The notes below the pieces were generated by a model that did no database searches, had not been told where the DNA came from, and worked only from the letters and a program-made list of their open reading frames with translations. 8,418 nt of DNA from Flectobacillus sp. GTDB lineage: Bacteria > Bacteroidota > Bacteroidia > Cytophagales > Spirosomataceae. Positions 1-6,599 of this stretch are shown here, one piece after another. Each line of letters opens with the position of its first letter. Positions within the stretch are counted from its first letter, which is position 1. Location of the stretch: NCBI GenBank assembly GCA_029865665.1, contig JARXAV010000142.1:1-8418 (forward strand). The letters run 5' to 3'. The position numbers and the translations under genes are program-made.

Positions 1-1
1 T

Positions 2-46
2 CCTGCTTTGACTCGCTATCAACGAGTGGTTATTACGGTAGAATAG
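2..46 (+). other. possible last codons of an upstream gene
   Basis: Frame 2 is open from the window edge to a TAG stop at 44-46 and reads PALTRYQRVVITVE, which has the look of a beta-strand-rich C-terminus. Frame 1 is also open, to a TAG at 103-105, so the choice of frame is uncertain. The fragment is too short to assign to any family. The ACTCG/CGAGT arms at 11-15 and 23-27 could form a small hairpin inside it. Confidence 0.2.
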
Positions 47-140
47 AGTCGTTTTCATACCACGGAGTTACGCAAAGCTTTTATTTGTGTAATATTTACT
101 TATAGAATGCTACATAACTTACTAGAATGTTAATCCGCAA

Positions 141-173
141 AAACCTTATAGGTTTTCAAAACCTATAAGGTTT
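141..173. repeat. 33-bp palindromic intergenic repeat with nested symmetry
   Basis: The arms AAACCTTATAGGTTTT (141-156) and AAAACCTATAAGGTTT (158-173) are perfect reverse complements around a single C at 157. Each arm also contains a smaller inverted repeat, AAACCT and AGGTTT around TAT, so the element can fold as one long hairpin or as two short ones. The same core, AAACCTTRTAGGTTT, reappears at 1761-1775, which suggests a dispersed repeat family rather than a gene-specific operator. There is no run of T after the stem, so it is not a classical terminator. Confidence 0.75.
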
Positions 174-186
174 CGTTCCAAGAAGT

Positions 187-200
187 TATACTGTAGTATA
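187..200. promoter_or_regulatory. candidate operator-like inverted repeat
   Basis: TATACT (187-192) and AGTATA (195-200) are perfect inverted arms around GT. The site sits about 97 bases before the proposed ATG of the isomerase gene and downstream of the long palindrome, where a sugar-responsive regulator could bind. AT-rich DNA produces such short symmetries by chance, and no second copy was seen upstream of the other genes, so this is only a candidate. Confidence 0.2.
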
Positions 201-296
201 TACGTGGTAACAAGTATAAAACAACGAAAATCCAATTTTTTAAGATATAAAAAACAAGGGGCTTCCATCCACGGAAGTTCCACAATACTTCTATTA

Positions 297-1703
297 ATGA
301 AAGCGAACATTACTTTAGGTGTAATCATCGGAAACCGTGATTTTTTCCCAGATAGTTTAGTTGAAAAAGCACGAGTTGAAATCATCGACTTATTTAGTTC
401 TTTGGGTATTACGCCCATTTTGTTAGATTCTAATGCCACTAAATTAGGCGGTGTTGAAACCTTTCAAGAAGCTCGTACTTGTGCTGAATTATTCAGACAA
501 CATCGTGACGAAATTGCAGGGGTATTGGTGGTGCTTCCCAACTTTGGCGATGAAAAGGGCGTAGCGGATACTTTAAAATTGGCAGAGCTAAACGTGCCTG
601 TGTTAGTCCAAGGCTATCCTGACGATTTGAATAAATTAGATGTGGCTCGTCGTAGAGATTCATGGTGTGGTAAAATTTCGGTTTGTAATAACTTGTATCA
701 ATATGGAATTAAGTATTCCTTAACGACCAAACACGTTGTTCATCCGACTGACCCAAGTTTCATTCAAGATTTAAACAACTTCGTTTCGGTTTGTCGTGTC
801 GTGAAAGGCTTGAAAAAAGTACGTATTGGAGCAATTGGAGCTAGACCAGGGGCATTCAATACCGTTCGTTATAGCGAGAAAATTTTACAGCGTAATGGTG
901 TAACGGTAACGACCTTCGATTTATCTGAAATCTTGGGCAGAGCCAATAAGCTAACGGGCAACGATGCAAAAGTAAAACAACACATCGAATCCATCAATGC
1001 TTATGCTTCTAAAGGGAAGACTCCGAATGAAGCCATGATTCAGATTGCCAAGCTGGATGTGGTTTTGAAGGAAATCATGGAAGAGCAGTCTTTAGACGCA
1101 ACAGCGATTCAGTGTTGGACTTCTTTGCAACAAAACTATGGTTGTAATGTATGTACCAGCATGAGTATCATGTCTGAAAATATGCTCCCAAGTGCGTGTG
1201 AAGTGGATGTGACAGGAACGTTGAGTATGTATGCGATGCAATTGGCTTCGGGTTCGCCGAGTGCTTTGGTTGACTGGAACAATAACTATGCGGACGACGA
1301 AAACAAATGCGTGTTGTTCCACTGTGGTAACTGGGCAAAATCATTCTTACCCGATATTCAAATTTCAAATGCTCCTATCTTAGGAACATCGGTTGGGGTT
1401 GAAAATACCTATGGTGCATTGGATGGTCGTACCCCTGCGATGCCTTTAACGTATGGACGTATTAGTACGGACGATTGTAAAGGAACAATCAAAGCGTATA
1501 TAGGTGAGGGTGACTTAACAGATGATGCTTTAAATACCTTTGGAAACCGTGCGGTAGCTAAAATTCCTGACTTACAAAAACTCATGAATTACGTGTGTAG
1601 AAACGGTTTTGAACACCATGTAGTAATGAATGCGTCTAAAACTGCCGATATTTTGGAGGAAGCTCTTCAAAATTATATGGGCTGGGAAGTATATAAACAC
1701 TAA
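297..1703 (+). CDS. L-fucose/L-arabinose isomerase-family protein
   Basis: This 468-residue cytoplasmic protein belongs to the FucI/AraA-like isomerases (COG2407 type), which interconvert aldoses and ketoses using a divalent metal, usually Mn. The metal-site region is visible: E302 in CEVDVTG and D326 in LVDWNNN lie 24 residues apart, the same spacing as E337 and D361 of E. coli FucI, and H440 or H441 near the C-terminus is a candidate for the third ligand. The protein is well short of FucI (591 residues). The ATG at 297 was chosen because the family-like sequence starts with MKANITLGVIIGNRDFFPD. An in-frame GTG at 204 would add 31 basic residues that look like translated leader. The gene heads a run that includes a split transketolase and a sugar importer, so the substrate is probably a pentose or related sugar. 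Family is secure; substrate is unknown, and the annotated name should not be read as fucose. Confidence 0.88.
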   Translation: MKANITLGVIIGNRDFFPDSLVEKARVEIIDLFSSLGITPILLDSNATKLGGVETFQEARTCAELFRQHRDEIAGVLVVLPNFGDEKGVADTLKLAELNVPVLVQGYPDDLNKLDVARRRDSWCGKISVCNNLYQYGIKYSLTTKHVVHPTDPSFIQDLNNFVSVCRVVKGLKKVRIGAIGARPGAFNTVRYSEKILQRNGVTVTTFDLSEILGRANKLTGNDAKVKQHIESINAYASKGKTPNEAMIQIAKLDVVLKEIMEEQSLDATAIQCWTSLQQNYGCNVCTSMSIMSENMLPSACEVDVTGTLSMYAMQLASGSPSALVDWNNNYADDENKCVLFHCGNWAKSFLPDIQISNAPILGTSVGVENTYGALDGRTPAMPLTYGRISTDDCKGTIKAYIGEGDLTDDALNTFGNRAVAKIPDLQKLMNYVCRNGFEHHVVMNASKTADILEEALQNYMGWEVYKH

Positions 1704-1708
1704 GGGTA

Positions 1709-1728
1709 CAACGGGTTTTAACCCGTTG
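1709..1728. repeat. 20-bp palindrome just after the isomerase stop
   Basis: CAACGGGTT (1709-1717) and AACCCGTTG (1720-1728) are perfect inverted arms around TT, starting five bases after the TAA of the isomerase gene. As RNA it would give a GC-containing stem of eight pairs with a four-base loop. It may act as a 3'-end stabilising or terminator-like structure, but no T-run follows, so transcription could continue into the transketolase genes. It may also be a dispersed intergenic repeat. Confidence 0.6.
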
Positions 1729-1743
1729 ACTCTGTCTTCACTC

Positions 1744-1775
1744 AATCTACAAGGTTTCAAAAACCTTGTAGGTTT
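1744..1775. repeat. second copy of the AAACCTTRTAGGTTT palindrome family
   Basis: CTACAAGGTTT (1747-1757) and AAACCTTGTAG (1761-1771) form an 11-bp perfect stem around CAA. The stem extends by one G-T wobble and two A-T pairs to 1744-1774. The right arm, AAACCTTGTAGGTTT (1761-1775), differs from the core at 141-155 by one base. Relative to the first copy the two arms occur in swapped order, as if the element were turned inside out. The compensating A/G and T/C change in the two arms keeps the stem intact, which suggests that the folded form matters or is how the element spreads. Confidence 0.65.
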
Positions 1776-1789
1776 GACATAAATCTCTT

Positions 1790-1806
1790 CCTTAATTTTT
1801 TTAAGG
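1790..1806. repeat. small inverted repeat in the isomerase-transketolase spacer
   Basis: CCTTAA (1790-1795) and TTAAGG (1801-1806) are perfect arms around TTTTT. The stem is short and AT-rich, and would be weak as RNA. It is listed because it is the third inverted repeat in a 150-base spacer, 48 bases before the transketolase start. Confidence 0.3.
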
Positions 1807-1853
1807 CTTATAGTCTGTTGCCCAAAAGGTAGGACTACATAGCATTTTTCAAT

Positions 1854-2684
1854 ATGAATATTCAAGAATTAGCTATCAAATCTGTGGAGTATCGTAAGAA
1901 AATACTTCAATATATTGTCGGTGCTAAAGCAGGGCATACAGGAGGTAGTTTATCCTGTATTGACATTCTTAATGTGCTTTATAACAATGTGTTAAAGGTT
2001 AGTCCAGAAACAGCAAAATCTCCCGACCGTGATCGGTATATTCAAAGTAAAGGACATTGTGTAGAAGCTCTTTTTGTGGTATTAGCCGACAAAGGCTTTT
2101 TTCCCGAAGAAGATTTGAACACACTCTGTAAATATCAATCACACTACATTGGTCATCCTACCAAAAAGGTAAAAGGAGTTGAGCAAAATACAGGTGCTTT
2201 AGGTCATGGTTTACCCATGAGTGTAGGTACGGCAATTGCAGGGAAATTGGACGGAAAAGACTACCGAGTTTTCACCTTATTAGGAGATGGAGAATTACCT
2301 GAAGGTTCTAACTGGGAAGCGGCTTTAACCGCATCGCATTATAAATTGGATAACCTTTGTGCCATCATTGACCATAATAAATTACAAATTACCGCCACCA
2401 CTGCCGAAGTTTGTAATACGAGTCCTATTGATAAAAAGTTTGAAAGTTTTGGTTGGGCAGTACGTGAAATTGATGGTAATAACGTAGCAGAAATTCAAAA
2501 TGCCTTTGACGCACTGCCTTTTGAAATAGGCAAACCATCACTAATTATTGCTCATACCATTAAGGGTAAAGGAGTTAGCTTTATGGAAAACCAATTGAAA
2601 TGGCATCACGGAGTACCAACTCAAGAGCAGTATATTCAAGCAAATGAAGAATTAGATAATGAATATCTTGCGATAACAAATTGA
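1854..2684 (+). CDS. transketolase, N-terminal (thiamine-diphosphate-binding) subunit
   Basis: The 276-residue product is the pyrophosphate-binding half of a split transketolase; the partner half is the next gene. Transketolases move a two-carbon ketol unit between sugar phosphates in the cytoplasm. Visible features are GHTGGSLS (H28, the conserved active-site His of GHPGG-type motifs), SKGHC (H68), GALGHGLPMSVG (115-125), and the diphosphate motif GDGELPEG starting at G144. D145 and N175 lie 30 residues apart, matching the Mg ligands D155 and N185 of E. coli TktA. KGKGVSFMEN and WHHGVP near the C-terminus are typical of the family. The length fits stand-alone N-subunits. The ATG at 1854 gives a normal N-terminus. 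In this sugar-uptake setting it may be a pathway-specific enzyme (for example of the apulose-4-phosphate type) rather than the housekeeping copy, which is inference. Confidence 0.93.
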   Translation: MNIQELAIKSVEYRKKILQYIVGAKAGHTGGSLSCIDILNVLYNNVLKVSPETAKSPDRDRYIQSKGHCVEALFVVLADKGFFPEEDLNTLCKYQSHYIGHPTKKVKGVEQNTGALGHGLPMSVGTAIAGKLDGKDYRVFTLLGDGELPEGSNWEAALTASHYKLDNLCAIIDHNKLQITATTAEVCNTSPIDKKFESFGWAVREIDGNNVAEIQNAFDALPFEIGKPSLIIAHTIKGKGVSFMENQLKWHHGVPTQEQYIQANEELDNEYLAITN

Positions 2685-2955
2685 GTAAAAGTAAAAAGTT
2701 TATAAGATTAAAGTATAAAACAGACGTTTTGTTTAAGAGTGAAGTTTAAAATTCAAAGTTCTCAATAAGTAAGTGGAATTATTGATTTGTTAATATTTCT
2801 GCACAAAGATGCTGACCCAAGCTATTGATTTTGAGTGCCTACTGATAACAGATATACGATTAACTTATAACTCTTGTTACTTAATTCAAAATTTATTACT
2901 CAAAATTCAACATTATCATTTTAGTTCCTTTTTAGGTATCCTAAACTATACAATC
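2685..2955. other. AT-rich spacer between the two transketolase halves
   Basis: This 271-base gap is strongly AT-rich and carries imperfect low-complexity repeats: GAGTAAAAGTAAAAAGTTT near 2684-2702, then ATTCAAA-type words at about 2751, 2884 and 2904. An ATG at 2809 is in frame with the downstream subunit, but the 49 residues it would add (rich in Leu, Ile, Tyr and Asn) resemble translated repeat DNA and nothing in transketolase. I see no gene, no clear promoter and no terminator here. It is unusual because the two halves normally lie back to back. Confidence 0.5.
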
Positions 2956-3915
2956 GTGGCTACAGTTGAATCAATTATTGGGACAGACAAGCCCAATCAA
3001 GATATATTTTCAGAAACGGTACAAGCCCTTGCGGCTTCCGACCGAAACATCATTGTCGTAACCAGTGATTCTCGTGGTTCGGGTAAGCTTGTACCTTTTG
3101 GGCAAAAATTCCCCAATCAAATTGTGGAAGTAGGGATTGCCGAGCAAAACCTAGTAGGCGTTGCCGCAGGGCTGGCTTCGGCAGGGAAGAAAACCTTTGC
3201 TGTTTCTCCTGCCTGTTTTCTTACGGCAAGGTCTTTTGAACAGATTAAAAATGACGTTGCTTATTCGGACAATCCCGTTATTTTGGTAGGTATCAGTGCA
3301 GGAGTAAGCTATGGAGCATTGGGTTCTACGCACCACAGTTTACATGATTTTGCAGTGTTACGTGCTGTTAATAACCTGATTGTCATGGCTCCAGCCGATA
3401 ACTACGAAACAGCCGAAGCCGTAAAACAAGCGGTTGCCTTGGGCGTTCCCGTTTATATGCGTTTTGGCAAAAAAGTAATGCCTTTATTAAGTCCTGACAA
3501 AGAGGTTGCTTTTGAAATTGGTAAAGGACGTGTGGTACGTGAAGGACAAGATGTAATTCTGATTGGTACAGGCGAAACGTCTTATCCAGCCCTACTAGCT
3601 GCGGAACAATTACAAGCATCAGGAGTTGAGGCTACCGTAATTAACATGCATACAATCAAGCCTTTAGACTATGAACTATTAGCTAAAGTCGCTGCTACTG
3701 GAAAACCCATTATTACCATAGAAGAGCACAGTATTTATGGAGGTTTAGGAGAAGCCTGTGCTTCATTTTTACTACAAAATGGTTTTACGAATAAGTTTAA
3801 AATCATGGGAATTCCAGATGAATATACGGTTACAGGCTCTCAAAATGAGATTTTTGCTCATTATAGTTTATCAAAAGAGGGAATCGTTAAAGAAGTATTG
3901 AGTTTACTAAAATAG
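2956..3915 (+). CDS. transketolase, C-terminal subunit
   Basis: This 319-residue protein is the pyrimidine-binding and C-terminal half that pairs with the preceding subunit to make an active transketolase. The N-terminal part, NQDIFSETVQALAASD followed by VVTSDSRGSGKL, is typical of stand-alone C-subunits. E63 in VGIAEQNLVGVAAG is the Glu expected to activate the thiamine ring (E411 in E. coli TktA). SYGALGSTHHSLHDFAVLRA follows, and the last third, with VINMHTIKPLD and EEHSIYGGLGEA, is the transketolase C domain. The start is placed at GTG 2956 (ATVESIIGTDKPNQD) because this gives the usual length of a little over 300 residues, and there is no in-frame ATG between it and the conserved core. 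The ATG at 2809 would add 49 residues unlike the family. The enzyme identity is secure, the start is less so, and the sugar phosphate used is unknown. Confidence 0.9.
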   Translation: MATVESIIGTDKPNQDIFSETVQALAASDRNIIVVTSDSRGSGKLVPFGQKFPNQIVEVGIAEQNLVGVAAGLASAGKKTFAVSPACFLTARSFEQIKNDVAYSDNPVILVGISAGVSYGALGSTHHSLHDFAVLRAVNNLIVMAPADNYETAEAVKQAVALGVPVYMRFGKKVMPLLSPDKEVAFEIGKGRVVREGQDVILIGTGETSYPALLAAEQLQASGVEATVINMHTIKPLDYELLAKVAATGKPIITIEEHSIYGGLGEACASFLLQNGFTNKFKIMGIPDEYTVTGSQNEIFAHYSLSKEGIVKEVLSLLK

Positions 3916-3971
3916 GCTTGAAAACACGGTTATTAAGGTATTGATTTTGTTACTTATTAAAATCATCAGCT

Positions 3972-5597
3972 ATGAAATTTCTCGTAAAATTTAGTACGCT
4001 ATATTGTCTTTTTCTGTGTATTTGTTTGAAAACAAATGCACAAGAACGTATTGAACAATGGAGCAAATTTGAGTTACGCTTGAAAGCTATTTATAGAGGC
4101 AACCCTTTTGTCAACGCTTCGTTATCGGCTACTTTTACGAGTAAAGATACCACACTGACTGTCAGAGGTTTTTACGATGGGAATGACACTTTTGTGGTTC
4201 GCTTTATGCCTACGAAATTAGGAACTTGGCAATTTACTACCCAAAGCAATGTCCCTGCTTTGAACAAGCAAAAAGGAACGCTTGAGTGTATAAAGGCATC
4301 TGCTACCAATCATGGAATGGTTGTCGTAAGTAATACCTATAATTTTAAGTATGCGGATGGGAAAAACTACTACCCCCTCGGAACAACTGCTTACGCATGG
4401 ACACACATGCCAAATGCTGTTCAAGAATTGACGCTTAATACCTTAAAAAAGACAGGATTCAACAAAATCAGAATGGGTATTTTTCCCAAAAACTATGATT
4501 TAGTGAAGGAAGAACCAAGTTTATACCCCTATTTAATTAAAGAAATCAAAAAAGATTCGTTAGGAAAAGAACAAAAGATTTGGGACTATACTCGTTTTAA
4601 TCCTGCTTTTTTTCAGCATTTAGAAAAACGAATCGAAGACTTACAAGCACTTAGTATAGAGGCTGATTTAATCTTATTTCACCCTTACGATAAAGAACGT
4701 TGGGGCTTTGATAAGATGCCTATGGAAGCCAATATTACTTATATCAATTACCTAACGGCTCGCTTGGCAGCCTACCGAAATGTGTGGTGGTCTATTGCAA
4801 ACGAATGGGATTTAGTTACCTACAAAACGCATGACGACTGGTTGAAATTATCCAAAGCGGTGAAGGAGGCAGACCCTTATCGCCATTTATTATCCATTCA
4901 TGGAAGTACCGCCAAATACATTGAATATTGGTTACCTGAATTCACCCATGTCAGTATTCAAGACGAAGCTCCTGTTATGAATTGGGGTGCAGCATCCATC
5001 TTACGCAATGCCTACGGGAAACCAATTTTATACGACGAAGTAGGCTATGAAGGAAATCTAAAACAACGTTGGGGACGATACAGCGGTGAAGAAATGAATC
5101 ACCTTATCTGGATGGGCATCATTGGTGGAACGTATGTAACCCATGGCGAATCGTACTTATTTAAGGATTCGAGAGACACCATTTTCTGGGCAAAAGGAGG
5201 TGAGTTGAAAGGGACAAGTTGGAAGCGAGTTGCCTTTCTTCGTAAACTTCTCGAAGAAGGAACTGGCCCTATCGAACCTGCTGATATTAGCCGAGATTTC
5301 AAAACGGCATCGAGTGGAAAGGGACATTATTTAGTCTATTTCGGAAAAGAAATCAACGATATATGGACATTTAACTTGCCTTATAAAAATGCTTCTTTTG
5401 AACAAGCCAAACCCCAAAAAGGTACTCGTTTTAAAGTAGAAATTATTGATACGTGGGACATGACTATTCAGGAAGTTCCCACCATTTTTGAGATAACCGA
5501 AAACATCGATTATCGAGTTTATGACAAAGATAGAAAACAAGTAAGGCTACCCTTAAAACCATATTTAGCCCTACGCATAACAGCATTACCTAAATAA
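3972..5597 (+). CDS. secreted DUF5060/DUF4038/DUF5605-type glycoside hydrolase
   Basis: The 541-residue product starts with a signal peptide (basic MKFLVK, hydrophobic core, cleavage likely after TNA near residue 23), so it acts outside the cytoplasm. Residues of about 28-107 match a DUF5060 beta-domain ([24 protein letters not shown]). From about 112 to 430 there is an apiosidase-like (DUF4038) TIM barrel, opening with [17 protein letters not shown]. The end, with [20 protein letters not shown], looks like DUF5605. N277-E278 in SIANEWD and E356 in [10 protein letters not shown] sit where clan GH-A barrels carry acid/base and nucleophile, so the enzyme is probably active. The related GH140 family removes apiose from rhamnogalacturonan II, but this protein has a different architecture, so the substrate is open. 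Its stop codon is one base before the next start, so it is coupled to the sugar importer. I assigned the domains from memory of family motifs. Confidence 0.82.
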   Translation: MKFLVKFSTLYCLFLCICLKTNAQERIEQWSKFELRLKAIYRGNPFVNASLSATFTSKDTTLTVRGFYDGNDTFVVRFMPTKLGTWQFTTQSNVPALNKQKGTLECIKASATNHGMVVVSNTYNFKYADGKNYYPLGTTAYAWTHMPNAVQELTLNTLKKTGFNKIRMGIFPKNYDLVKEEPSLYPYLIKEIKKDSLGKEQKIWDYTRFNPAFFQHLEKRIEDLQALSIEADLILFHPYDKERWGFDKMPMEANITYINYLTARLAAYRNVWWSIANEWDLVTYKTHDDWLKLSKAVKEADPYRHLLSIHGSTAKYIEYWLPEFTHVSIQDEAPVMNWGAASILRNAYGKPILYDEVGYEGNLKQRWGRYSGEEMNHLIWMGIIGGTYVTHGESYLFKDSRDTIFWAKGGELKGTSWKRVAFLRKLLEEGTGPIEPADISRDFKTASSGKGHYLVYFGKEINDIWTFNLPYKNASFEQAKPQKGTRFKVEIIDTWDMTIQEVPTIFEITENIDYRVYDKDRKQVRLPLKPYLALRITALPK

Positions 5598-5598
5598 T

Positions 5599-6516
5599 AT
5601 GAAGAAGTTATTATTCTTGTTAGCATTAGTCGTGTTGGGGTGCCAGCACGCCGCCAAAGAAGGTCAGAAGAAAATGGCAATTGTCGTTTCTACCTTAAAT
5701 AATCCTTGGTTTGTCGTGTTGGCTGAGTCGGCAGCGGCTCAAGCAAAAGCACTTGGTTACGAAACGAAAATATTTGATTCTCAGAACAATACGGCTTTAG
5801 AATCAGATAATTTTGAAAATGCCATTGCTCAGGGGTATAACGCCATTTTGTTTAACCCAACCGATTCAAAAGGCTCTGTCGTGAATGTAATGAAGGCGAA
5901 AGAAGCGGGCGTTCCTGTTTTTTGTATGGATAGAGAAGTGAATTCTGCGAATGCCGCAACCTCTCAAATCTTGTCGGACAGCTATTCAGGATGTGTTGAT
6001 TTGGGAAAATATTTTGTCGAAAAAATGAACAAGAAAGGCAAGTATGTCGAAATCTTGGGTTTAGTGGGCGATAACAATACATGGAACCGCTCTAAGGGCT
6101 TTCATAGCGTAGTGGATTCGTACCCCGACCTAAAAATGGTTGCTCAACAAAGTGCTGATTTTGACCGTAATAAGGCGATGGAAGTACTAGAGTCAATTTT
6201 ACAGGCTCATCCAGATATTGAAGCCGTTTTTTGTGGAAACGATTCCATGGCAATGGGAGCGTTTCAGGCCTTAGTAGCCGCAGGCAAGGCCGATAAAATT
6301 AAGGTGTTTGGCTTCGATGGAGCAGATGACGTACTGGGTTCTATCAAACAAGGAAAAATCATGGCAACTGGAATGCAATTTCCTAAAGTAATGGCTCAAA
6401 CCGCTGCCAATTATGCGGATGAGTACATCAAAGGAAAACGAAATTTCCCTCAAAAAGTACCCGTTGCTGTGGAACTGGTAACACAAGAAAACGTCCAAGA
6501 ATACTTAGCAAAATAG
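5599..6516 (+). CDS. RbsB-like sugar ABC transporter substrate-binding lipoprotein
   Basis: This 305-residue periplasmic binding protein of the ribose/galactose type delivers a monosaccharide to an ABC importer. The lipobox VLGC puts the lipidated Cys at residue 15. The next residues (QHAAK) lack the acidic surface-export signal known in Bacteroidota, so a periplasm-facing anchor is likely. Aligned by eye to E. coli RbsB, the ribose contacts are kept: N35 (N13), F38 (F16), N86 (N64), D111-R112 (D89-R90), R164 (R141), F188 (F164), N214 (N190), D240 (D215) and Q260 (Q235). The one visible change is W37 in place of F15. This points to ribose or a close pentose. The gene begins one base after the hydrolase stop and is followed by DUF2291 and the ATPase gene. 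The ATG at 5599 gives a clean lipoprotein signal. Confidence 0.92.
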   Translation: MKKLLFLLALVVLGCQHAAKEGQKKMAIVVSTLNNPWFVVLAESAAAQAKALGYETKIFDSQNNTALESDNFENAIAQGYNAILFNPTDSKGSVVNVMKAKEAGVPVFCMDREVNSANAATSQILSDSYSGCVDLGKYFVEKMNKKGKYVEILGLVGDNNTWNRSKGFHSVVDSYPDLKMVAQQSADFDRNKAMEVLESILQAHPDIEAVFCGNDSMAMGAFQALVAAGKADKIKVFGFDGADDVLGSIKQGKIMATGMQFPKVMAQTAANYADEYIKGKRNFPQKVPVAVELVTQENVQEYLAK

Positions 6517-6599
6517 GTTCTTGATGAATGTTTCGTAGGCGTACAATTTTATCGAATAACACAGTAATTTCATAAAGAGTCCAAATAACAAAACTTCAG

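Larger units (their letters stand above)
47..296. other. non-coding leader upstream of the isomerase gene
   Basis: This AT-rich stretch holds no convincing gene on either strand. It contains the 33-bp palindrome at 141-173, the 14-bp inverted repeat at 187-200, and a weak hairpin with CTTCC (262-266) and GGAAG (273-277) arms about 20 bases before the ATG at 297. I looked for the Bacteroidota promoter pair (TTTG at about -33, TAnnTTTG at about -7) and found no good match, so the promoter position is not resolved. Confidence 0.5.

Noticed and set aside
47..140. Insertion sequence end or transposase remnant at the window start
   Set aside because: No transposase-like reading frame, terminal inverted repeat pair or target duplication could be found in this stretch.
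204..296. GTG at 204 as start of the isomerase, adding 31 residues
   Set aside because: The added residues are basic and low-complexity, show no match to the family, and would place the inverted repeat at 187-200 almost at the start. The ATG at 297 gives the typical N-terminus.
146..439. Open frame on the minus strand across the leader and the isomerase start
   Set aside because: It runs through the palindrome and antisense to conserved isomerase codons, and its translation has no recognisable domain or helpful context.
1092..1368. Two overlapping minus-strand frames inside the isomerase gene
   Set aside because: They are antisense to the metal-site region, their composition is rich in His, Arg and Thr as expected from reversed codons, and no start context supports them.
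1810..1836. TAGTC and GACTA arms before the transketolase start as a regulatory hairpin
   Set aside because: There are only five pairs around a 17-base loop with weak inner pairing, which is not distinguishable from chance.
2809..2955. ATG at 2809 as start of the transketolase C-terminal subunit
   Set aside because: It adds 49 residues derived from AT-rich repeat DNA with no resemblance to transketolase. The GTG at 2956 gives the usual length and N-terminus.
3918..3949. Possible Bacteroidota promoter before the hydrolase (TTG at 3918, TGATTTTG at 3942)
   Set aside because: The -7 box has G where the consensus TAnnTTTG requires A, and the -33 element is only a trinucleotide. AT-rich DNA gives such matches by chance.
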